Both the position numbers and the translations under genes were made by a program. Shown here piece after piece: positions 21,587 to 30,351 of a DNA stretch of 42,371 nt. Location of the stretch: the IMG/VR virus record IMGVR_UViG_3300041955_000296, positions 1 to 42,371 of that record; one strand, 5' to 3'. The stretch comes from a virus. Below the pieces are notes generated by a model. It made no database searches. It had not been told where the DNA came from and was given only the letters and a program-made list of their open reading frames with translations. Every line of letters starts with the position of its first letter. Position 1 is the stretch's first letter.

Positions 21587-22165
21587 TTAGGCAGTCAGTT
21601 CGTGGAACCGCTTAAGATAGAGCTGCTCGGCGATCTCGGGCATATAGCACATGACAGGGAAGTCGTAAGGCTCTTTCATGTGGCTTCGCTCGGCGCTATC
21701 CGGCATCAAATCGCGGTGTTCGGTCGCGAGTAAGCGCTGATCAACGAGCTTAATCGCCGGGTCCATCGGATAGCGCACGCCGAACTGCTTGAAGATCGTT
21801 TCGTCGATCTCGTCTTCCAGGTCCTTCATAGCGGTGAAGCCCTTCTCGGCGAGGAACCACTTCAGCGGGCTCGGCATATCGTGCACGTAAGCCTCGCTCG
21901 CGTCATGCAGCAACGCTCCGAGCTTGTGGGGCCACTCCGCCATGATCGAGGCGAGGTAGCAGTGCTCGGCTACTGAATAGAAGCGTTTGACGTGGCCCGT
22001 CCACCGGCAATTCATGCTCAGCGCGTGGGCGATATCCCGGATGTCGTAGGTGTTGGTCTTGATCCGGTCCCAAAAGAATTGGTGGCCTACGAAGGTGCGG
22101 ATATAGAAGCCGGTGCCGTCGTGGGCGGTTTCTCTCGCGTGAGCGCTTGGCGCATCCTTACTCAT
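21587..22165 (-). CDS. HD-domain phosphohydrolase (YfbR/DatZ-like)
   Basis: The 192-residue protein has 'DIAHALSMNCRWTGHVKRFY' then SVAEHCYLAS (first His, about residue 69), KLGALLHDASEAYVHD (HD pair, about 83-98) and later a conserved Asp region (KLVDQRLLATEH). HD enzymes of this size remove phosphates from (deoxy)nucleotides. In 2-aminoadenine phages an HD enzyme (DatZ) destroys dATP and is found with a family A polymerase. Here it overlaps the polymerase gene as ATGA. Substrate cannot be read from sequence. Confidence 0.8.
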   Translation of the reverse strand: MSKDAPSAHARETAHDGTGFYIRTFVGHQFFWDRIKTNTYDIRDIAHALSMNCRWTGHVKRFYSVAEHCYLASIMAEWPHKLGALLHDASEAYVHDMPSPLKWFLAEKGFTAMKDLEDEIDETIFKQFGVRYPMDPAIKLVDQRLLATEHRDLMPDSAERSHMKEPYDFPVMCYMPEIAEQLYLKRFHELTA

Positions 22166-24318
22166 TTCCTGTACCTCTCGCCCCGCCATCCTTCTGCCAC
22201 TACTGGGCAGCCGTCGCCCCAGCCGGGGAGTTGGGCCAACGTCTTGCAATAGGCGTCCAGATCACCGAAGCCTTTCTCGACTTCTGATACTGCCTCATCA
22301 TGGGAGTGGAGCACAAGGGGGTAGCCATCAGCTTCTACCTTGAGCATGCCGTGCACGAGCAGATCGCGACTGATCTTCTGCACCGCGTTCTCGTCCCAGT
22401 GGCCGCCGTAGCCGTATTTCCGGGTCCACCGCCGACTAGAGCCCTCGGGACCCCAGTAGGAGACGGCTTCCCGCTCCATGACCTTCCTGACCGGCTCACC
22501 TGTCGCCTCGTCGATTACGGTGATCATCTTCCGGGCCTTCCTGATCTCCGGCCGGCAGTATTTCAGGGTATCGCCGGACGGGACGCGCATGTAGAGGAAG
22601 AGCCCATGGACAGCGAAGCCGATCCGATGGTTGCAGGCCCAATAGGCGGTGCCTGGGTCCGACACGGCGTTGAGCGCGGCGTCATCCAGGTCAGCCCACC
22701 CCTGTTCGATGTTCGGGTGCTGCTTGCGCCAGCCGATCTTGATCTGGTTGGCTTTCTTCGGCGGGACGTGGACATGGTAGTTCTTGCCCATGTTGGTGAA
22801 GGCGTTGATGCCGCCCTGATAGCCCATGGACAGCTCGGCGACCTTGCCATGCTGGCGCTCGGGGCTCTTCTTGTTGTAGGTGCCCGCCGGCACCTCATTG
22901 ATGCCCTCGGCGGCGAGCAGATATAGGTCGCGACCTTTACGAATGGGCTCTCCTGATAGGTCATAGCCTATAATTGTGTCGTAGTCCCGGAACGCCTGCA
23001 CCTTCCACAGCTCGTCGTGGAGCCAGGCGTTCACGCGGCCTTCGATGTTGCTGAAGTCGGCGGTGATGAATTCCTTGCCGGGATCGGCGCAGATCATCCC
23101 GCGCATGCACTCGGCGACGACCTGCATGGCCGGCGCGCCGATCAGCATCTCTAACCAGTCGGCGTCAGCCCCTTCCATGAGTAGCTTGAGAGCGTAACGG
23201 ATATCGACATCTCCGGTCGGTCGCATGAGGTTCTGAGGCTGAAAACCGGTGCCGCTCCAGCGCGTGGTGTGCGCGCCGTAGAGCATAAAGTTGCCCCGAG
23301 CCCGCCCGTCCAGATTTCGTCGAAGGAGCATACTATCAAACTTAGAGGTGCTGGTCCGAGCAGCTTCGTCGCGTATTTCAAGCACTCGTTTGACATGGGC
23401 CGGCAGTCCTTCCTGAGCTAGGAGCTGCTCCAGCGGCTCCGCGGCGATGCTGGTGATCTCTTTTCCGTCCGCGGTCCTGACGCCCTCGCGGTTCAGCCAG
23501 TCCGCAATAGCGCCGACCATGCTCGGCTTGCAGTAGCGGCCAGTCAGCACTTCCATCTCGTTCGATAGCTCGGCATAGCAGCTCTTGGCGACACTGCGGC
23601 AATGGATGACGGTCGGCACGTCGATACGGAGCCCGCGGTCATTGATCTTCATGTCCAGGAAGAAGACTGCCAGCTCGCGCTCGGGCAAGTCGGGCACCTT
23701 CTTGTCCAGGGCGCGCTCAGTGCGAACGTCCTGTTTGCAGTATTCCAGCTCGCGCGCCATCTTCTGGGGTGTATACACCCAGAGGATTATGCTGCCGTCC
23801 GGCATCCGTGTAGCGTCCCAGCTCCGCGTCTCAGCGCCGAGCTTCTCGTCCCAGTAGAGGTAGTCCGGCATATCCGGCGTGAGAATTTTCCGGGGGCGGC
23901 ACATTTGCTTCATCAGCCGATGGCCTTCCTCGTCCTTCTGTTCGGTGACGCCCATGACGTAAGCCGCCTCGCCCAGGGACCGCGGGAGCGCCATGTAGGC
24001 CGCTTTCGCCGCTGTGCAGCGCCATTGCTCCAGGGCCGGCTCGGGCCAGCCGTATCGCGGCGTCAGCACATAGCGCCACAGGATACGCTCGAAATCCTTG
24101 TTGTGGGCGACGAGAAGGCCGCCGGAGACTACGTGCATGGCGACGCGCTCCGGCACCGGGTCGCTCCGGAGCCAAGCGCTCACCTCCGGCTCGTCCCCGA
24201 AAGACTGGCAGGAGCATACGATATCCGTGGAAGGGTCCTCGGCGTATCGGTATGCGCCTGCCTTGGTCAGATCGATCGCAGAACGGGTCTCGAAGTCAAT
24301 ATGCAGAACACCGTCCAC
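22162..24318 (-). CDS. DNA polymerase, family A, with 3'-5' exonuclease
   Basis: The 718-residue protein is the replicative polymerase. The N-terminal DEDD exonuclease shows LHIDFETRS (about residues 5-13) and a later CKQDVRTE. The polymerase has motif A ADFSNIEGRVNAWL (about 420), motif B RQHGKVAELSMGYQGG (about 490) and motif C LHSHDEAVSEV (about 670). GTG 24318 follows the GapR-like stop by two bases. An aromatic Tyr is present in motif B (GYQGG). The gene is adjacent to the HD phosphohydrolase and PrimPol. Confidence 0.92.
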   Translation of the reverse strand: MDGVLHIDFETRSAIDLTKAGAYRYAEDPSTDIVCSCQSFGDEPEVSAWLRSDPVPERVAMHVVSGGLLVAHNKDFERILWRYVLTPRYGWPEPALEQWRCTAAKAAYMALPRSLGEAAYVMGVTEQKDEEGHRLMKQMCRPRKILTPDMPDYLYWDEKLGAETRSWDATRMPDGSIILWVYTPQKMARELEYCKQDVRTERALDKKVPDLPERELAVFFLDMKINDRGLRIDVPTVIHCRSVAKSCYAELSNEMEVLTGRYCKPSMVGAIADWLNREGVRTADGKEITSIAAEPLEQLLAQEGLPAHVKRVLEIRDEAARTSTSKFDSMLLRRNLDGRARGNFMLYGAHTTRWSGTGFQPQNLMRPTGDVDIRYALKLLMEGADADWLEMLIGAPAMQVVAECMRGMICADPGKEFITADFSNIEGRVNAWLHDELWKVQAFRDYDTIIGYDLSGEPIRKGRDLYLLAAEGINEVPAGTYNKKSPERQHGKVAELSMGYQGGINAFTNMGKNYHVHVPPKKANQIKIGWRKQHPNIEQGWADLDDAALNAVSDPGTAYWACNHRIGFAVHGLFLYMRVPSGDTLKYCRPEIRKARKMITVIDEATGEPVRKVMEREAVSYWGPEGSSRRWTRKYGYGGHWDENAVQKISRDLLVHGMLKVEADGYPLVLHSHDEAVSEVEKGFGDLDAYCKTLAQLPGWGDGCPVVAEGWRGERYRK

Positions 24319-24319
24319 G

Positions 24320-24667
24320 TTACTCGCCCGGCAATTTCATGCCGATCGCGTGGGCGTAGGTCTCTAGAAGCGCTTCCTGCTCCTCCAGGTCCTTCACGTC
24401 CATCCCACGTATCTTGAGGAGCTTCCGGATGGTTGGGACATCGTAGCCGATGCCTTTCGCTTCCTTGAACACCTCGCGGATGTCCTCCAGCATGGCGTGC
24501 TTCTCTTCATTCAGCCGCTCGATGCGGGTGATGAAGGATAGGAGCCTCTCCCCGGCAACGCCGGCAGTGGTTGTCGGTGCATTCGGGCGGGGCTGCCCGT
24601 CGCTCGTCGCCGCGGCTTTCTTATCCACGGCTTCGGCGACGGTGGTCTCACTGGTTTTTGCGGTCAC
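24320..24667 (-). CDS. GapR / DUF2312 family protein
   Basis: The 115-residue protein has a low-complexity N-terminal tail of about 40 residues, then the DUF2312 domain: ERLLSFITRIERLNEEKHAM, DIREVFKEAKGIGYDVPTIR, KLLKIRGMD and EEQEALLETYAHAIGM. GapR clamps overtwisted DNA and is typical of Alphaproteobacteria. The extended N-terminal tail is longer than in the bacterial protein. The phage copy may stimulate replication or topoisomerases. GTG 24667 follows GAGGTG. Confidence 0.88.
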   Translation of the reverse strand: MTAKTSETTVAEAVDKKAAATSDGQPRPNAPTTTAGVAGERLLSFITRIERLNEEKHAMLEDIREVFKEAKGIGYDVPTIRKLLKIRGMDVKDLEEQEALLETYAHAIGMKLPGE

Positions 24668-24675
24668 GGTTCACC

Positions 24676-25314
24676 TCACTTCCAAAGGTCATCGACATTG
24701 CCGACGACGGCAGCGCCGGTCGGCTGGGTGGCGCTGCTGGGCTCGTCAGCGAGCGGCTGGAAATCCTCGTCCGGCCGGCGGCGAGCGGTCAGGCTCGGGC
24801 CATCTTCCCAGAACTGGACGTTGCTGAGGCCGAACGAGACCCCAGGCGCGCCTTTCGGGAATATCTTGGAGCCCTTGCCGTAGGCGAAGCAGCTCAACGA
24901 CGCCCGGACGTAACAGCCCGAGTAGATGATGTTGTCGTTGCCCAGCTCGCGGCTAATCGGCGTCAGATTGCGGTTGACAACCGCGGGACGGGACGTTGAC
25001 CGGGGATTGATGAAGATGATGCCTGGGCCATATCCGTCATAGTCCTTGGTCTCGCCCTTCTGGAACGGGATACGGAACGGCAATGCGGGATTGACCTTCC
25101 AAGGCCATTTCGCCTCGTCAGGACCCCACGCCTCGATCCGAACCTTGGCATACTCCGCGAGGAGAGCCTTGAATTCGAGCGTCTTCTGCGCTTCCTCGTC
25201 GAAGAGCAGGGTGATGCCGTAGGACTTCTTGCCGTTCTCCTCGCCCTGGAAGGCTTTCGCCTCCCACAGCGTATCCACGAAAGAAGCCCGGGCCTTCGGG
25301 GTGATCAGAGCCAT
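24676..25314 (-). CDS. Single-strand DNA-binding protein (DUF2815 type)
   Basis: The 212-residue protein begins MALITPKARASFVDTLWEAK and follows the DUF2815/T7 gp2.5-like layout: GKKSYGITLLFDEEAQ, GYGPGIIFINPRS, YSGCYVRASLSCFAYG and VSFGLSNVQFWEDGPSL. The C-terminus is acidic (GNVDDLWK), as in replication SSBs that recruit partners through such a tail. AGGAG is six bases before the ATG. It lies between the nuclease and GapR-like genes. Confidence 0.85.
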   Translation of the reverse strand: MALITPKARASFVDTLWEAKAFQGEENGKKSYGITLLFDEEAQKTLEFKALLAEYAKVRIEAWGPDEAKWPWKVNPALPFRIPFQKGETKDYDGYGPGIIFINPRSTSRPAVVNRNLTPISRELGNDNIIYSGCYVRASLSCFAYGKGSKIFPKGAPGVSFGLSNVQFWEDGPSLTARRRPDEDFQPLADEPSSATQPTGAAVVGNVDDLWK

Positions 25315-25340
25315 GTGTTTCTCCTGGGGTTGCTAGGTGG

Positions 25341-26627
25341 TCAATCTTCGTCTTTCTCCGCAGCATACGAGCCTTCGTCGGCGAATTCAAGAGCTGCGCT
25401 GACATCTTTCGCCGGGCGTCGGTCAGTCTCGCGAGCGAGTGTTACGCCGCCGCTCTTCTTCTCGTAGTACGCCTTCAGCGCTTTCTTCATGGGAGTCTTC
25501 AGGCCCTTGGACATTTGGAATGGCGACTTCAACTTGCGCGGCCTCCATAGGTAGTCCTCGGGCAGCTCAAGCTCGATCTGGAGCTGCGCCGCGATCTCGG
25601 GGTCGTCCTTGAGCCACTTGTTGCGGCCGCGATTGTCCACGATTTTCCAGTCCGGGACCGGCTTGCCTTCCCGGAAGAGCTGGTAGGCATATTGCCGAAC
25701 GGACTTCACCCAGAAGGCCAGCAGATCGGAGCCCTCCAAGACGTGCTTGACCTGCTCCGGCGTCAGCATCTCGGCCGGCGGGAGCGCGGGACGGCTCGGA
25801 TTGAGGGTGTCGAATTCGGCTTGAGCGATCTTCTCGTTGTAAGCCCGCAGCGCCGGGCAGAAGCCAGCGGCGGGGCAGAAGGTTTCGCGGCAATGGCGGC
25901 CCGGCACGAGCGCGGCGTCCGGCTTCTGGGTCTCCGCGGCGCGCGTTAGCAGCCAGCTCGACCACTCCAAGAGCTGCACGGCACCGACTGTCTCGCTGCG
26001 CACGGTGCCTTCGGCGGTTTCGGCGCGCGGCTGCACGATCACCACCTCAACTTCGACCACCGGGTACTCCCGGAGCTTCAGCGCCGCGCCGAGCCCGTAG
26101 TAGCGTCCCTGGGCGTTGTCGATCGCCGAGACGATGATCCCGACGCCGTACTTGAAGTCGATGACGATCAGCTTCCGGGCGTAGGGCTTGTAGATCACCA
26201 CGTCGGCTGTGCCGAACATCTTCTCCGGCGGATTGAGATCATCCAGGACGAAGCGCGTCTCGATGAAGAGGATGTCGCCGGCCGCGGGATCATAGTTCGC
26301 GTGAACAGTGTCGAGGTGGAGCTGCACCGCCTCGGCCATCTCTTCGTCCACCTCGAAGCCGAGGACAGTGTGGCCGAAGAATTCAATAGCGTCATGTTTT
26401 TCCGTCAGGCAGAGTTTCGCGACTTCGTGCGCCGCGGTTCCCTCCAGCGCGTAGACGCTCGGCACGTCCGGCAAGTCTCGGATCAGCCGGATAGAGCCCG
26501 GGCAAGGCATCCACCGCTTCGCCGACGACGCGCTGAGGAGCGCGTGTTCGCTGACATGCGTCTCCCGGATCGCCGGGAGGTTGGCTGGGGTCGTGGCATC
26601 CTTGAAAACGTCTTCGAGGCTAGGCAT
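25341..26627 (-). CDS. PD-(D/E)XK exonuclease (DUF2800/Cas4-like)
   Basis: The 428-residue protein has a RecB-type core: a Glu in GTAAHEVAKL, Asp in MFGTADVVIYKP (about 143) and LIVIDFKYG (about 155) as the D-x-K pair, then the GRYYGLGAAL helix with Gln upstream. Cys42 (WMPCPGS) and three later cysteines in CRETFCPAAGFC (about 246-257) form an AddB/Cas4-type iron-sulphur site. It probably degrades DNA ends for recombination. The ATG overlaps the end of the preceding gene. Confidence 0.85.
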   Translation of the reverse strand: MPSLEDVFKDATTPANLPAIRETHVSEHALLSASSAKRWMPCPGSIRLIRDLPDVPSVYALEGTAAHEVAKLCLTEKHDAIEFFGHTVLGFEVDEEMAEAVQLHLDTVHANYDPAAGDILFIETRFVLDDLNPPEKMFGTADVVIYKPYARKLIVIDFKYGVGIIVSAIDNAQGRYYGLGAALKLREYPVVEVEVVIVQPRAETAEGTVRSETVGAVQLLEWSSWLLTRAAETQKPDAALVPGRHCRETFCPAAGFCPALRAYNEKIAQAEFDTLNPSRPALPPAEMLTPEQVKHVLEGSDLLAFWVKSVRQYAYQLFREGKPVPDWKIVDNRGRNKWLKDDPEIAAQLQIELELPEDYLWRPRKLKSPFQMSKGLKTPMKKALKAYYEKKSGGVTLARETDRRPAKDVSAALEFADEGSYAAEKDED

Positions 26628-26784
26628 CGGGCTTTTCCTTCGCTTCGTAAGCGTCCATATCTTGAATGAGCTGCTCCACTTCCCACTTGGGGCCGCAGTA
26701 CCAGCTCTCGGGCCAGCGCCGGTGGAGCGCTTCCTGCACTAGTATCTTCAGGGCTCGGAGGACCAGACTGTTGAACCTCAGCAT
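26620..26784 (-). CDS. Small hypothetical protein
   Basis: The 54-residue protein begins MLRFNSLVLRALKILVQEAL and ends DMDAYEAKEKPDA. The ATG overlaps the upstream stop (ATGCTGA). It is helical with a basic front and an acidic back. There is no recognised domain. It ends in TAG, eight bases into the exonuclease gene. Confidence 0.55.
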   Translation of the reverse strand: MLRFNSLVLRALKILVQEALHRRWPESWYCGPKWEVEQLIQDMDAYEAKEKPDA

Positions 26785-27080
26785 GGCAGAAAATTCTCCG
26801 CGAGGAAGTTCCAGATCGGGAAGCCGGCTTTGGCGCACTCGCCCACGCTGGCGTGCTGGGTCCTCTCACACTCGATCGGAAAGGCTGGCACTTCCGAGAA
26901 CAGAAACTCCTGGCCGAATTCCTTGAGAAGGAAGCCCTGTATCTCCTGCTGGCTCCGGAAGGCGATGGCGTATTGCGGCAAGTCCCCGGTCGTCAGGTCG
27001 TAGGACCAGAAGTATTGGCCGCCCTCGTGGCCGAGGTAGATGCCCTTGTCGGCGAGCACGAGGAGGAAGCGCTTGTTCAT
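26778..27080 (-). CDS. Hypothetical protein
   Basis: The 100-residue protein begins MNKRFLLVLADKGIYLGHEG and looks like a small alpha/beta domain (GGQYFWSYDLTTGDLPQYAI, RSQQEIQGFLLKEFG). Three cysteines lie in the C-terminal third. No family is recognised. It is in the middle of the replication operon. Confidence 0.6.
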   Translation of the reverse strand: MNKRFLLVLADKGIYLGHEGGQYFWSYDLTTGDLPQYAIAFRSQQEIQGFLLKEFGQEFLFSEVPAFPIECERTQHASVGECAKAGFPIWNFLAENFLPC

Positions 27081-27082
27081 GG

Positions 27083-27343
27083 CTACACCACGTCGAATGA
27101 GGTACTTTCACCGATCGCTGAAAGCTCGTCCTCTTTAAGGACGAATTTACCATAGGCGTCCAGCAGCATGTTGAGGTAGGGGTGGTTCTCCCGGCGCAGC
27201 ATGATCCGGTCGTTCCGGTCGCACTGCTTCAGGATTACCACCGCCTCGCCCATCAGGACCCGCAGGCGGTCGGCGCGGCTAAGCCGCACCTTCTCGCTGC
27301 GGTTGATCTCTGGTGCCTTCTCCGGCACCTTCGTCGGCGTCAC
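27083..27343 (-). CDS. Small helical hypothetical protein
   Basis: The 86-residue protein starts at GTG 27343, overlapping the preceding stop as GTGA. It begins MTPTKVPEKAPEINRSEKVR and is helical and basic (LSRADRLRVLMGEAVVILKQ). The N-terminal Pro-rich stretch continues the style of the preceding protein. It ends in TAG just before the next ATG. The function is unknown. Confidence 0.6.
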   Translation of the reverse strand: MTPTKVPEKAPEINRSEKVRLSRADRLRVLMGEAVVILKQCDRNDRIMLRRENHPYLNMLLDAYGKFVLKEDELSAIGESTSFDVV

Positions 27344-28245
27344 GGGGCCTGCACCAGCTCGGCGAGGCGCTTGTAGAGCGCCGGGAGCTTGTCCGCGGCG
27401 ATCTTCTTGATGTTGTCCACACCGAATTCCTTGGTGAGGAGGTTCAAGGCACCCACAAACCCCGCGCCCTTGTCGCGGGCATAGGCTTGGAGCAGGTCGC
27501 CGCACGCCTGGACGAGCTGCTCGGCCGGCGGCATTGGGCCAACGATGACCGGTAGCGGGCCGGGCGCGGCGGGCGAGGGCGGCTTGGTGCTGTCGCCGAT
27601 CTCCGTCAGGAGCTTGTCAAGCTCGGGCACCTTCGTTGTCACGGCAGCCGGCGCGGGAGGGGCGGCCTCGGTCTTCAGCTTGGCCGTCAGGTCGCCGTAG
27701 GCCGCGATCACGCGGTCACTCTCTTTCCCCAGCTTGCCGAGGGTCGAGGAGTTGACCGTGAGGAGATTGTCGAGACTATCCTTGCTCGGGGCCGCCTTGA
27801 GTATCTCGATCAGAGCGTTTGCCGCTAGCTCAGGGCTACCATAAGCCGCTTTCGGTGTGCCTGAGCTATCCAAAAGCACGATCTCGCCGGTGATGGCCGC
27901 GGCGACCGCCTGGGCGTCATCCTTGAGCGGGGTGCCGGCCGCCGTCGCGGTGAGCGGCAACGGCGGTTCCTTGTCGGGATTGACATCGGCTACGGCCGCA
28001 GCCATCTCGGCCCGCGTCCGACGCTTGCGCTTCTGAGGCGTCGGTGTGGGGTTGGCTGCCTGGCGCTCAGCTTCGAGCACCTCGACGCCTGCTTGTTCCG
28101 CTGGCGGCAACGTGCCGTCTTCCTCGACGCCGATCGGCTCCTCGTCGAGGTTCGCTCGATACGCCGCCAGGGCGTGCATCATATCGCCAATGAGCGCGAT
28201 TTCGTTCGGGTCTTCGTCGTAGATGTCGATGGTGACTTTGGACAC
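27340..28245 (-). CDS. Hypothetical protein, helical with low-complexity linkers
   Basis: The 301-residue protein starts at GTG 28245 after GGAG. It begins MSKVTIDIYDEDPNEIALIG, has a basic linker (TPQKRKRRTRAEMAAAV), a Pro/Ala-rich middle, and a helical C-terminal domain (ALNLLTKEFGVDNIKKIAAD). No enzymatic motif is seen. Its position before the small basic gene and after the SNF2 helicase suggests a replication or recombination accessory. Confidence 0.65.
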   Translation of the reverse strand: MSKVTIDIYDEDPNEIALIGDMMHALAAYRANLDEEPIGVEEDGTLPPAEQAGVEVLEAERQAANPTPTPQKRKRRTRAEMAAAVADVNPDKEPPLPLTATAAGTPLKDDAQAVAAAITGEIVLLDSSGTPKAAYGSPELAANALIEILKAAPSKDSLDNLLTVNSSTLGKLGKESDRVIAAYGDLTAKLKTEAAPPAPAAVTTKVPELDKLLTEIGDSTKPPSPAAPGPLPVIVGPMPPAEQLVQACGDLLQAYARDKGAGFVGALNLLTKEFGVDNIKKIAADKLPALYKRLAELVQAP

Positions 28246-28256
28246 GGGGCGGTCTC

Positions 28257-29579
28257 CTAGTCGTAGAGCTGTGCGAGCGCTTCCGTCTTGCGCCGCAGAG
28301 CCCGGGTGATTTGCTCGTGAACGGTTCCCGGTATATAGGGGAACCGCGCCCGGACGGAACGGGTCTGACCGGCTAGGGGCCGATCCACCCGAAGAAACGC
28401 TTGCTTGTTATCCTCGGGAACCCATGAACATTCGGCAAAGACTACCTCATGCCCGGTGGGCAAGTCAATAGAGGTGCCGCACGCTTCGATCTGACCGATG
28501 AACGGGCGCACAGTGGGGTCGTCGTTGAACGAGCGCCAGGCCCGTTCCTTTGCGAGTGGCGACATCCCGCCATACAAGATCGTGGGGTTGAACGGCTTCA
28601 GGCGGTCCCGGAGCCCTTCGATTACCTCGCGATGGTGCGCGAAGATGACGAGCTTCTCGATCCCCTCCTCGAAATCGGCCTTGACCATCTCCGCGATGGG
28701 CTCGACCAGCGCGAGCCCACATAGGCGGCGGAACGTCCCGAGGTGTTGCCCGCGCGCCAGCATCTCGACAATCTCTTCATCGCTGTGCGCCACGCCCTCG
28801 AAGAGGCTCAAGTCAACGCCGCTCTCTTGCGCCATCAGCTCCGCGAGCTTCCCGTGCACGTCGAGGGGAAGGTCCTGGAAGCGGGGCGGGAGCTGGCCGA
28901 TCACGTCCTTGGTCAGCCGGCGCAGCGAGCGCGGCTTCAGGAAGTCCCGCAAACCCGTCACGTCCTTCGCTTTACTGCCCAGTATCCGCCCTTCCGGTGT
29001 GACGACACAGTACGTCTCCGCGAAGTCCCAGAAGCCGATCGGCAACCCGGCCGCGGCCATCTCATTGCCGAAGAGGGTATAGAGGTGTGTCCACAGCTCG
29101 GCGGGATTGTTCCTCGCCAGGCCGCCGCTGAGGACCCAGGCCCGATCGCAGACGTGTACTACACCATTCTTGCCGTAGATCGCCTTGGTTCGCTTGGTTG
29201 TCGGATGGCCGAGCTCCTGAGCCTCGTCGATCGCCGTGGCATCGAAGTGCAGCGCGGATATGGTCCGGGTATAATAGTCCAGGATGTCGTAGTTAATGAT
29301 CACCGCGTCGGCGTGCGGCGAGATGCGGTCGCGCCGTCCCTCGACGATCTGCGTTGAGCGCCGCAGGAGCCCCCAGTCATCCAGCTCACGAGCCCACTTC
29401 TGTTTCGCGATGGCCTTGCAGTTGATCAGGAGCCGCTGAGCGCCCACCTTGTCTGCCGCGCGGATGAATTGAGGGGTCTTGCCCAGGCCGGGCTCGTCGA
29501 GGATCAGGAACCGATTGTGAGCGGCGAGCTGGTGCACGCCGAGCATCTGGAACGGCTTTAGGCCATCAAAGACGTTCAC
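28257..29579 (-). CDS. SNF2-type DEAD/DEAH helicase
   Basis: The 440-residue protein has the two RecA-like domains of SNF2 ATPases: motif I LDEPGLGKTPQ (about residues 28-38), motif II ATAIDEAQELGH (about 115-126), a motif III-like VLSGGLARN, and in domain 2 KLVIFAHHREVIEGL, ECSWVPEDNKQAFLRVDR (motif VI, about 385-400). Phage members are thought to remodel DNA during replication or recombination. GTG 29579 overlaps the RuvC-like stop as GTGA; an upstream start at 29603 would lie inside that gene. Confidence 0.88.
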   Translation of the reverse strand: MNVFDGLKPFQMLGVHQLAAHNRFLILDEPGLGKTPQFIRAADKVGAQRLLINCKAIAKQKWARELDDWGLLRRSTQIVEGRRDRISPHADAVIINYDILDYYTRTISALHFDATAIDEAQELGHPTTKRTKAIYGKNGVVHVCDRAWVLSGGLARNNPAELWTHLYTLFGNEMAAAGLPIGFWDFAETYCVVTPEGRILGSKAKDVTGLRDFLKPRSLRRLTKDVIGQLPPRFQDLPLDVHGKLAELMAQESGVDLSLFEGVAHSDEEIVEMLARGQHLGTFRRLCGLALVEPIAEMVKADFEEGIEKLVIFAHHREVIEGLRDRLKPFNPTILYGGMSPLAKERAWRSFNDDPTVRPFIGQIEACGTSIDLPTGHEVVFAECSWVPEDNKQAFLRVDRPLAGQTRSVRARFPYIPGTVHEQITRALRRKTEALAQLYD

Positions 29580-30070
29580 TGGCTCTCTGCGCAGCAGTGC
29601 CACGCGATTAGCGCCGCCTCGGCCCGCCCATCCATGGGGATGATTGCGCCTTTCTTCTTGAGGTTCGGCCGGGTGAACAGCGCGGCGTGGTGGGGAAATA
29701 CCTCTAGAGCGCGCTTCACGCTCAGTTCCTTGGGTGCTCCGGCCGGGAGCCCCACTGCGCGTTTCCAGACCGAGGGCTCTATCCGAGTGTACGGGAACGC
29801 CCGGGCCGACAAGACGCCCAGGATAACGCCGAAGCCCATCCCGAACTTGAACGTGGAGCTGACGCCCTGCTTCGGCATCGAGTGCACGTTCTCGACGTAG
29901 GTCATGCCTGTGACGAATAGGTACGGCTCTAGCGCCTCAATCAGAGCACCGGGCGAAACCTGCCCGGCGACGACTGGCATGTCGATGACCGCCAGCGCGC
30001 CGGTGTTTGGATCAAGGAAGGCAATCGCTCCGGACAGGCCCGGGTCTACGCCGCCGTAAAAGATGCTCAC
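29576..30070 (-). CDS. RuvC-like Holliday junction resolvase
   Basis: The 164-residue protein has an RNase H-fold resolvase layout: YGGVDPGLSGAIAFLDP with the first Asp (about residue 9), MTYVENVHSMPKQGVSST with a Glu (about 70), and DGRAEAALIAWH with the C-terminal acidic pair. It would cut branched DNA before packaging. GTG 30070 overlaps the HTH gene stop. A longer frame to 30328 would run through the upstream gene and is rejected. Confidence 0.85.
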   Translation of the reverse strand: MSIFYGGVDPGLSGAIAFLDPNTGALAVIDMPVVAGQVSPGALIEALEPYLFVTGMTYVENVHSMPKQGVSSTFKFGMGFGVILGVLSARAFPYTRIEPSVWKRAVGLPAGAPKELSVKRALEVFPHHAALFTRPNLKKKGAIIPMDGRAEAALIAWHCCAESQ

Positions 30071-30279
30071 CAGGCGGAGACCTTGACAGCGCCGTTCGTG
30101 TGCCGGGATATCTTGGTCCGGATCGGGGGCGCTGGGACGCGGGTCCCGTTGGCGTAGCGGAAGACGTTGCAGACGTGAGACAGGCCAATGTCGCGAGCGA
30201 GCTGCGACAGGCTGTGCTTCTGGCCCCACCGTTGAAGCCGTTGCGCATTGGTAATGCGGGTCCGGGCGGCGACTGACAT
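30067..30279 (-). CDS. Small HTH regulator-like protein
   Basis: The 70-residue protein begins MSVAARTRITNAQRLQRWGQ and has an HTH-like stretch QLARDIGLSHVCNVFRYANG (about 22-42), then a basic C-terminus. ATG 30279 has GGAG six bases upstream. As first gene of the early minus-strand operon, facing a plus-strand gene across overlapping promoters, it could regulate the switch between them. The HTH call is by eye. Confidence 0.65.
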   Translation of the reverse strand: MSVAARTRITNAQRLQRWGQKHSLSQLARDIGLSHVCNVFRYANGTRVPAPPIRTKISRHTNGAVKVSAW

Positions 30280-30293
30280 GATGATCTCCAGGG

Positions 30294-30322
30294 TTGACAT
30301 TGAGGATACGATCGGATACACC
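30294..30322 (+). promoter_or_regulatory. Plus-strand promoter for the 30352-31021 pair
   Basis: TTGACA (30294-30299) and TACACC (30317-30322) are 17 bases apart. The -10 is poor, but the -35 is exact and the position suits the ATG at 30352. It overlaps the opposing promoter. Confidence 0.5.
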
Positions 30323-30347
30323 TAGCACTTCCGCATTGAAAGGTCAA
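30319..30347 (-). promoter_or_regulatory. Minus-strand promoter for the replication operon
   Basis: Minus-strand TTGACC (30347-30342) and TAGGTG (30324-30319) are 17 bases apart, upstream of the HTH gene at 30279. Its -10 shares bases with the -10 of the plus-strand promoter, so polymerase cannot use both at once. The -10 is a weak match. Confidence 0.45.
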
Positions 30348-30351
30348 GCCC

